Shown: piece after piece, positions 51,851-57,322 of the stretch
Numbering within the stretch: the stretch's first letter is position 1
How the letters are laid out: the number at the start of each line of letters is the position of its first letter
DNA from: Sphingobium phenoxybenzoativorans
GTDB lineage: Bacteria; Pseudomonadota; Alphaproteobacteria; Sphingomonadales; Sphingomonadaceae
NCBI RefSeq assembly: GCF_001757355.1
Contig: NZ_MINO01000023.1
Location: forward strand, 1 to 57,322
Direction: 5' to 3'
DNA: 57,322 nucleotides
Notes under the pieces: generated by a model
Database searches by the model: none
The model's input: the letters and a program-made list of their open reading frames with translations, nothing else
Told to the model about the DNA's origin: nothing
Made by a program: the position numbers and the translations under genes

Positions 51851-52792
51851 TCAGGCCGCAAGCGCCGCGTCGTCTGACGCGTCGTCAAACTGTTCGGGCA
51901 TGACCCTTCCGCCAAGCTTCAGCAGCAGGGTCGACGCCTCCTCAGCCTTGGCGGCAGCGGTCAGGATGGCGCGATCGTCATCCTTCAGAAGCTTGAGCCA
52001 ATGCTCGATGTAGCTCGCGTGGCTGTCGAGATGTGTGACGGGCAGGCCCAGCTCAGCGCCGAGCATGGCGCTCGATAGTTCGGCTACCAGTTCTTCGGCG
52101 GCATAGGCCGCCGTGCCGAAGCGGTTCTTGAGGTCGCGTCCCAGGCGGCTGACATGGCCGGTCCAGTGCGACAGCTCGTGGGCGAGCGTGGCATAGTAGT
52201 GGTCAAAGCCGGAAAACAGGCTCGTCGGCGGCATCGTGACGCGATCGGCGGTAGGTTCGTAATAGGCTTCGCAGCCCTGGTGACGCAAATTGACGGGGAT
52301 GGCAGCGAAGAAGGCGTCGAGGTCGGACGCGCGCCCTTCAGGCTCGACCAGTTCCAACGTCGCGGCCGGATGAAAGCGCTCGGGCAGACCTTCGACCTGA
52401 TCGGCATTGAAGACTGGATAGGCTTTGAGCACCCGGCGGGCCTCGTCGGTCTTTTCGCCGGTATCGGGGGCTTCCACCTCTTTGGTGTAGCTCTTGTAGA
52501 AGATCGCGATGGTCGACTTCTCGCCCTTGCGGACCTGAGCGCCAAGAGACTTGGCTTGGTTGTACGTCATCCAGAACGGCGAAGCGTAGCCGCACATGTC
52601 GGCGACCATCCACAGCCAGAATACGTTCATACCGCGGTACGGAATTCCGCAGGCCCGCAGGGGCCGGGAGACCGGGACACCGCGCCATGGCTTGATCCAC
52701 GGCTTCGTGCCTGCTTCCAGACGGGCGATGATTTCCTGGGTGATGCGGGTGGCGGGCGACAAGCCGCCGCCCTGCCCCTTGCGATAGGCCAC
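51851..52792 (-). CDS. ardC: ArdC-like antirestriction protein / zincin
   Basis: The 313-aa protein has an N-terminal ArdC ssDNA-binding domain (ITQEIIARLEAGTKPWIKPW, VFWLWMVADMCGYASPFWMT, QAKSLGAQVRKGEKST) and a C-terminal zincin-like metallopeptidase domain with HELSHW (HExxH) and downstream EELVAELSSAML. ArdC proteins protect incoming conjugating DNA from host restriction. GTG 52792 with CAGGAG 7 nt upstream is chosen; the frame is open further upstream but without a ribosome site. On an element that itself carries McrBC and a methylase operon, it points to layered defence and counter-defence. Confidence 0.92.
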   Translation of the reverse strand: MAYRKGQGGGLSPATRITQEIIARLEAGTKPWIKPWRGVPVSRPLRACGIPYRGMNVFWLWMVADMCGYASPFWMTYNQAKSLGAQVRKGEKSTIAIFYKSYTKEVEAPDTGEKTDEARRVLKAYPVFNADQVEGLPERFHPAATLELVEPEGRASDLDAFFAAIPVNLRHQGCEAYYEPTADRVTMPPTSLFSGFDHYYATLAHELSHWTGHVSRLGRDLKNRFGTAAYAAEELVAELSSAMLGAELGLPVTHLDSHASYIEHWLKLLKDDDRAILTAAAKAEEASTLLLKLGGRVMPEQFDDASDDAALAA

Positions 52793-52887
52793 GATTGTTC
52801 TCCTGATTGAGGCATCCGGACAATCGGCGAGGGGTTCGCCGGTCAGTGCCACAGGTTCCCGAGCCCCCTCTGCTCTGCCTCCAAAAG

Positions 52888-52925
52888 AGAAGCGGCCCTC
52901 CGGCATAAGCCGAAGGACCGCTTCT
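52888..52925 (-). terminator. Intrinsic terminator after the parB-like gene
   Basis: AGAAGCGG and CCGCTTCT enclose CCTCCGGC-ATAA-GCCGAAGG (one mismatch). On the minus strand the long stem is followed by CTTTTGG. It starts 35 nt after the stop at 52960. Confidence 0.8.
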
Positions 52926-52959
52926 CGAGTTGCGAGTGACCTAGCCTGTCAGGAGGAGG

Positions 52960-54948
52960 TCAGGCGGCCAGCTCGCGGGGAGACTGATGTTCGTCGTCAC
53001 CGCCCTGCTCCGCTCCAGCGGAGTCGATCTCAGCTTCGCCAGCGTCCGGCGCAGCGGAGGAGAAGCGCATGACCTCAGGCACCCAGGCGAGCGCCTTCTC
53101 GCGAACCTCGACCTCAGTGATGTAGGTGCCCGCAAAGACGCGTTCGGCGCTCAGCGCGAGGTCGCCCTTCTTGACCGAGGCAAAGCGCGAGGAGAGTTCG
53201 AGACCGCCGACATCGGTCAGCGCATCGAGGATCACCTGCTTCGACACCCGATCGAAGTAATTGGCCGCTGTCGGGCGCCACCACTGCGCCATGTCGATGC
53301 CGATCAGGCTGCCGAGGTGATCCTGGAATGGCAGCTGACGCTCGCCCGTCATGTTGAGGCTTGCCTCGAGCGACCGGGCTACGACATAGCCCAGCCATGG
53401 GGCTCGGCTTTCATCGGGCAGCGCCCGAAACAGATCGAAGCGGGACGTTGCATCAGGCCCGGCGCGCCAGCTTTCGTCGAGACCAGACCTGAGCTCGGCA
53501 AGCGCGCTGCTCGCCGGCGCATCCTTGGCTTCGAATCCGATGATCGGGCCTGCTGGAACAGGCGCGCGCAGCGTGGTCGAAGAGCGCGACCGCCAGTCGT
53601 TGGTATCGGCATCGGCGAGGGTGAAGACCATGATGTCGAGCGCCAGCCCGGGATCGGATGCAACGTGAAGTGCCAGAACATCGCGGCGCTGCATCGCGAG
53701 TTCGTCGACCAGACGTTTCGACAAGGTGGTCCGGCGCCTGTCCGAACCTTTTTCGCCTGCAACGACTTCGATCCCGTCGTCGGCTTCGGTGGGTTCAGCC
53801 TGACGCTCGCCGTAGAACACCGGCTGGAGAACCGGCGTGCCATCGCGCGATAGCACCAGGATCATCCCTGCTTCGGCCTTGAGGTCAGCCGCGATGACAG
53901 GCGGGCGAGCTCGGATTTCCTGGCATTCGCGTTCGATGGCATCGATGGCCGCCTCGGCCGCTGCCACAGCCTCTTCGGCACTGTCCTCGTCTTCAAGGAT
54001 TGCCGCGTGCTCGTCATAGGAGGCATCGAGTTCGTCGAGCCTTGCCACTTCCGCTTCGGTCAATGGCGCCGGTTCGGCAGGAAGCCGGACCAGCCCTTCG
54101 ACCAGATCGTGGCTGGCATATGGATCGAGCGTGGGCTTGACCCAGGCGAGCCCTTGCTCGGCAGCGAGGGCCTTGGCCTGCTCTTCCATCTTTGTCGCGG
54201 CGAGGCTTTCGAGCAGCGCAACATCGACCCAGGATTCGCTGTCGTCGTTGTCGAACAGCTCGCGTTCGATCCGGCCGCCGGCGGCAATGTAGGCATCGCG
54301 GCCGACAAGGCGCGCTCGTGGATCGCTGCCCCGGACTGTGCCGGAGAGGACCATGCGCCGGATGCTGTCGGGATTGGGCGCATAGTAGGCCGAGGAAAGC
54401 TGCTCGAACACCCGGGCCTGGATGTCCTGGTCTGAGGTCGCGCCGAAGGCTTTGGCGATGTCGAGGGTGATTTGGCCGGAGGCTAGTGCCTCGAACACGA
54501 CGGGCGCAAGCGTCGCGAGACGCAGGCGGCCCTCGACAAAGCGGACGGTCAGACCGAAGCGGCGCGCGACATCTTCGACCGTCGCACCGCCTGCCACGAG
54601 CGCGGCAAAGGCCTGGGCTTCGTCGGCCGGGTTCATGGCGAGGCGGTGGAAGTTCTCCGCGAGGCTGGTCTCGACTGCAGCTTCGGCACTGTCTTCGAGC
54701 ACGAGGCACGTGACTTCGTGATCGCGGGCGAGGAGCTTTCCGTCCGCGAGCGCCAGCATCGCGCGGCGGCGGCGCTCGCCAGCTTCGACTTCAAACTTGC
54801 CCTTGGCGCCGGGCCGGACAATGAGATTCTGCAATAGTCCATGGGCTGCGATGCTGGCTTTGAGCTCGGCATCGGCAGCTGGATCACTGTGACGGCGGAC
54901 ATTGCGGGGGGACTGAACGAGTTTGTTCAGCGGGATCGACTTGATCAT
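52960..54948 (-). CDS. ParB/RepB/Spo0J-family protein
   Basis: The 662-aa protein has the ParB N-terminal nuclease/CTPase-like domain (IPLNKLVQSPRNVRRHSD, VEAGERRRRA with the GERR motif at 57-60, AENFHRLAMNPADEAQAF). An HTH (VEDVARRFGLTVRFVEGRL) and a long acidic C-terminal region follow. At 662 aa it is about twice the length of a chromosomal ParB. There is no ParA gene beside it, so it may be a KorB-like or accessory DNA-binding protein rather than a partition partner. ATG 54948 has CAGGAG upstream in the leader shared with ardC and ssb. An acidic tail (GEAEIDSAGAEQGGDDEHQ) ends the protein. Confidence 0.9.
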   Translation of the reverse strand: MIKSIPLNKLVQSPRNVRRHSDPAADAELKASIAAHGLLQNLIVRPGAKGKFEVEAGERRRRAMLALADGKLLARDHEVTCLVLEDSAEAAVETSLAENFHRLAMNPADEAQAFAALVAGGATVEDVARRFGLTVRFVEGRLRLATLAPVVFEALASGQITLDIAKAFGATSDQDIQARVFEQLSSAYYAPNPDSIRRMVLSGTVRGSDPRARLVGRDAYIAAGGRIERELFDNDDSESWVDVALLESLAATKMEEQAKALAAEQGLAWVKPTLDPYASHDLVEGLVRLPAEPAPLTEAEVARLDELDASYDEHAAILEDEDSAEEAVAAAEAAIDAIERECQEIRARPPVIAADLKAEAGMILVLSRDGTPVLQPVFYGERQAEPTEADDGIEVVAGEKGSDRRRTTLSKRLVDELAMQRRDVLALHVASDPGLALDIMVFTLADADTNDWRSRSSTTLRAPVPAGPIIGFEAKDAPASSALAELRSGLDESWRAGPDATSRFDLFRALPDESRAPWLGYVVARSLEASLNMTGERQLPFQDHLGSLIGIDMAQWWRPTAANYFDRVSKQVILDALTDVGGLELSSRFASVKKGDLALSAERVFAGTYITEVEVREKALAWVPEVMRFSSAAPDAGEAEIDSAGAEQGGDDEHQSPRELAA

Positions 54949-55115
54949 GGGACACACTCCTGATTGTGAGCCCGGCGCATCGACCATCGACGCCCAAATG
55001 GCTCAATCAGGGCAAAGCCCGCTCCACTCTTGTGCTTTCGCAGCAAATCTTCCGATAGCCACGGGCAATGACGAATGGCTATGGTTGCGGGCGATCCGGT
55101 TGGGCTCCTTTTAGG

Positions 55116-55570
55116 CTAGGCTGCGTTGACAAAAGACTTCAGCCATAGGCGCGCAGCGGCAAGGTTGAGGAAGCTCTCGAACGACAGGACGGTCTTGTCG
55201 TAGCGGGTGGCGATGCGGCGCTGTTGCTTGAGTTTGCCGAACATGCGTTCGACACGATTGCGGTCCCGGTAGCGCCGATAGTCTGGATGATCTGGGTTCT
55301 TGCGGTTGGAGCGTGGCGGGATGATCGGCAGAATGCCGCGCATGAGCAGGCTCTCCCGGAACCTGTCGCCGTCATAGCCTTTATCGGCGAGCAGTGCCTT
55401 GGGCTTGGGCAATGGCAGGGCCATGAGGGGTTCGGCGGCGTTATAGTCCGATGCCTCGCCGCCGGTCAGGATGAAGCCGACAGGCAGTCCCTGATTGTCA
55501 CAGCGGGCGTGGACCTTGCTCGTAAAGCCGCCGCGTGATCGACCAAAAGCCTGCGCGGCAGCCCCCCTTT
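55116..55570 (-). pseudogene. IS5 transposase, C-terminal fragment
   Basis: The fragment encodes the DDE transposase C-terminus: QAFGRSRGGFTSKVHARCDN, GFILTGGEASDYN, KALLADKGYDGDRFRE and NRVERMFGKLKQQRRIATRY, ending FVNAA. The stop TAG is formed by the CTAG at the element end. The matching N-terminal part lies at 56918-57249. The fragment has no start of its own beyond internal ATGs, so it is non-functional as it stands. Confidence 0.88.
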
Positions 55571-55642
55571 ATGGATGGCTCGCCCCTTAACTGAGCGTTG
55601 TTGCCTTACGGCAGCAGGCCGTTTGCGAAAGGAGCAAGGGTC

Positions 55643-56668
55643 ATGGACATATCGGTTCTCGGGATTGATCTGGGCAAGAACAGCTGCAGCGTGGTCGGGC
55701 TGGATGCGACGGGCAAGGTCGTTGTGCGACGACGGATGCGGCGCGAGACAGTCATCACCTATGCGGCGAGCCTGCCGGCCTGCGTCATGGCGATGGAAGC
55801 TTGCTGCGGCGCTCATCACATGGGCCGGGCGCTGGCACGACAGGGCCATGCAGTGCGGTTGATGTCGCCGGAATATGTCCGTCCTTACGTCAAGGCGCAG
55901 AAGAACGACGATCGCGATGCCGAGGCGATCGCGGAAGCGGCGACACGCCCGACGATGCGCTTTGTGGAGCTGAAGAGCGAGGAGCAACTAGACATGCAGA
56001 CGTTGCACCGCATTCGTGATCAGCTCGTCGGTGACCGTACCTCGCTGATGAACCAGATCAGAAGTCTTCTCCTCGAACGCGGCTATATCGTTCCGCAAGG
56101 GCGCGCAAAGCTTGCCGTCCGCCTTGGTGAGATGCTGGAAGGCGATGAGCCAGTGCTCGGTCCTCGCATTCACCGGCTCGTCAGCGATATGCGTCTGCGC
56201 TGGATTGCTCTCGATAAGCGAATTGCAGATCTCGATGCCGAGTTCACCGAGGCTGCTCGTTCGGATGAGCGCATGCGGCGGCTGCTGACGATTCCCGGTA
56301 TTGGTGCACTCAACGCGACCGCGCTGGTGGCAGCAGTCGGAGACGCCAGAACTTTCGGCCGTGGTCGGGATCTTGCCGCCTGGCTGGGGTTGGTACCGCG
56401 GCAGGCGACCACCGGGGGCAAGCCGCGGCTGCTCGGTATCACCAAGCGCGGGAGCCGCTATCTGCGCAAGAACCTGATCCAGGGCGCCCGATCGTCGCTG
56501 CCGACGATGAGCAAGAGCGATACGCGGCTCGGCGCCTGGCTGCGGGGCTTGCTCTCGCGCTCCCACCCCAACACCGTCGTCGTGGCGCTGGCGGCCAAGA
56601 TGGCGCGCATCGTCTGGGCGCTGCTGCGTCACGAACGCACCTACGAACCAATCGCGCAAGCGGCGTGA
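55643..56668 (+). CDS. IS110/IS1111-family transposase
   Basis: The 341-aa DEDD-type recombinase has an N-terminal RuvC-like domain (VLGIDLGKNSCSVVGLD with the first Asp, then KNDDRDAEAIAEA) and a C-terminal Transposase_20 domain (LLTIPGIGALNATALVAAVG, GLVPRQATTGGKPRLLGITK). A late serine lies in SRYLRKNLIQGARS. IS110 recombinases move DNA without terminal inverted-repeat cleavage of the DDE kind and use an element-encoded bridge RNA. ATG 55643 with AAGGAG upstream gives the start; an earlier in-frame ATG (55598) lacks such a site. The gene appears intact. Confidence 0.93.
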   Translation: MDISVLGIDLGKNSCSVVGLDATGKVVVRRRMRRETVITYAASLPACVMAMEACCGAHHMGRALARQGHAVRLMSPEYVRPYVKAQKNDDRDAEAIAEAATRPTMRFVELKSEEQLDMQTLHRIRDQLVGDRTSLMNQIRSLLLERGYIVPQGRAKLAVRLGEMLEGDEPVLGPRIHRLVSDMRLRWIALDKRIADLDAEFTEAARSDERMRRLLTIPGIGALNATALVAAVGDARTFGRGRDLAAWLGLVPRQATTGGKPRLLGITKRGSRYLRKNLIQGARSSLPTMSKSDTRLGAWLRGLLSRSHPNTVVVALAAKMARIVWALLRHERTYEPIAQAA

Positions 56669-56905
56669 GCGAGATCGGCTGATGCGGCGTGCACCGGCCG
56701 GATGATGTCTGCGGGAGGTGAGTGATAGATGGCCTGACAGTCGACCGGTGTCCCGGAACCCTACGGCGTAAAATGGCACTCGATGCCGGCCCCTTTATGA
56801 GGACCAGGACGCGCGGATCTCCATCTTGGCCAACGGCACCATGCTGAAAGGCCGGATACGTTTTCGCAGACTGACCAGATCATCAGACACAAACCGCTTG
56901 CCGAC
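56669..56905 (+). ncRNA. Possible bridge RNA region of the IS110-type element
   Basis: This 237-nt non-coding right end lies between the transposase stop and the subterminal repeat and holds several short GC-rich dyads. IS110-family elements encode a bridge RNA in a non-coding end, and in the IS1111 group it is expected downstream of the recombinase. The guide loops could not be assigned by eye. Confidence 0.4.
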
Positions 56906-56917
56906 GGGGCGAGCCAT

Positions 56918-57249
56918 ACGTTTCCGCCCGCTGCCGAGACATGGCCGCGAACGGTGGTGCTGTCGATCATGTGCTGCCAGTCGTCGGTCAGTCCCAGATC
57001 GACCAGCGTTTGCAGTAGCGCATCCCAGACGCCTTGCTCCGCCCAGCGCCGGAACCGGACATAGACTGAGTTCCACTTGCCGTAGCGCTCGTGCATGTCA
57101 CGCCAGGGGCAACCCACCCGCAGTACATGAAGCATCCCATTGAGAAACCGTCGGTTATCGCCCGCTGGCCGCGCCCAGCGCCCGCGCTCAGATGGCAGAA
57201 GCGTCCCGATCAGTTCCCATTCCGCGTCCGACAAATCCCCACGGCCCAT
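56918..57249 (-). pseudogene. IS5 transposase, N-terminal fragment
   Basis: The fragment starts at ATG 57249 with MGRGDLSDAEWELIGTLLPS, then NGMLHVLRVGCPWRDMHERY, YVRFRRWAEQGVWDALL and MIDSTTVRGHVSAAGG (first catalytic Asp). There it runs into the nested element and continues as unrelated residues to a stop at 56761. The reading frame would resume in the fragment at 55116-55570. The two parts together make a typical IS5 transposase of about 270 aa. Confidence 0.88.
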
Positions 57250-57322
57250 GACTACTCCCCAAAGAGCAGCCTTGAATCAGAACCCCACCCGTTTGGGAAT
57301 CCCTTTTGTCAACACGACCTAG

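Larger units (their letters stand above)
55571..56920 (+). mobile_element. IS110-family (IS1111-like) element inside the IS5
   Basis: The 1.35-kb insertion separates the two halves of the IS5 transposase. ATGGCTCGCCCC (55575-55586) and GGGGCGAGCCAT (56906-56917) are inverted subterminal repeats, as in the IS1111 group of IS110 elements. The exact ends are uncertain by a few bases. The left non-coding end is short (about 72 nt) and the right end long (about 250 nt). Confidence 0.8.
55116..57322. mobile_element. IS5-family element, interrupted
   Basis: The ends match as inverted repeats: CTAGGCTGCGTTGACAAAAG at 55116 and CTAGGTCGTGTTGACAAAAG read inward from 57322 (17 of 20 identical). CTAG at both ends is likely the target duplication of this IS5 group (IS427/IS870-like). 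The transposase, on the minus strand, is split by a nested IS110-type element. The right end coincides with the window edge. Confidence 0.85.

Noticed and set aside
55466..55987. A 173-residue antisense frame across the IS5/IS110 junction
   Set aside because: It spans two unrelated elements and opposes the IS110 transposase; it is a by-product of high GC content.
1..57322. CRISPR arrays, rRNA or tRNA genes
   Set aside because: No regularly spaced repeats or recognisable structural RNA genes were seen when reading both strands.

Overview
This 57.3-kb GC-rich window looks like part of a conjugative plasmid or integrative conjugative element of a sphingomonad-type alphaproteobacterium. The evidence is the sphingomonad-style F-type transfer gene order, a TrwC-like MobF relaxase, an alphaproteobacterial SOS box (GTTC-N7-GTTC), and a set of small accessory proteins of a kind I associate with sphingomonad plasmids. 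No chromosomal housekeeping genes, rRNA, tRNA or CRISPR array were seen.

Layout. (1) 1-13.3 kb, + strand: an F-type type IV secretion operon: traC, a small membrane protein, trbI, an S26 peptidase, traW, traU, trbC, traN, traF, traH, traG. Most genes overlap by 4 nt. (2) 13.3-39.5 kb: a 26-kb defence island set between traG and the DNA-processing genes. A WYL-domain regulator (27983) sits in the middle of two arms. The left arm, on the minus strand, reads DUF4258-like, SNF2 ATPase, Hsp70/actin-like ATPase, then DUF2779 nuclease, McrB, McrC, and a TM0106-type nuclease fused to an SF1 helicase. The right arm, on the plus strand, reads an excisionase-like HTH protein, DUF499 ATPase, PglZ, DUF1156 adenine methylase, an unrecognised 166-aa protein and a second SNF2 ATPase. 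(3) 39.5-41.4 kb: a divergent SOS-box pair (a 58-aa basic protein and an S24 repressor-like protein) and an HNH endonuclease. (4) 41.5-47.5 kb, minus strand: traI (MobF relaxase-helicase), traD and a ribbon-helix-helix-like accessory gene, with a promoter, operator-like dyads and a possible oriT upstream. (5) 47.5-55 kb: the accessory segment, with ssb, DUF6915-, DUF6878- and DUF2493-type genes, ardC, a large ParB-like protein and several hairpin terminators. (6) 55.1-57.3 kb: an IS5-family element split by an IS110/IS1111-family element.

How it may work. The transfer genes should make the element self-transmissible with genes that lie outside the window (traA/L/E/K/B/V are not seen). The island carries modification (DUF1156 methylase), a BREX-like ATPase plus PglZ core, modification-dependent restriction (McrBC), nucleases and two RapA-like SNF2 remodellers. 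The best candidate for something undescribed is the whole two-armed locus. Two copies of a 15-bp dyad (TGACA-N5-TGTCA) lie at the WYL/DUF4258 divergent promoter and before the DUF2779-McrBC operon, which suggests one regulator controls both left-arm transcription units. The set does not match canonical BREX (no BrxA, BrxB, BrxL or PglX seen) or canonical DISARM (no DUF1998 DrmA/DrmB pair or PLD protein seen). All family names are from reading the proteins by eye; no search was run.
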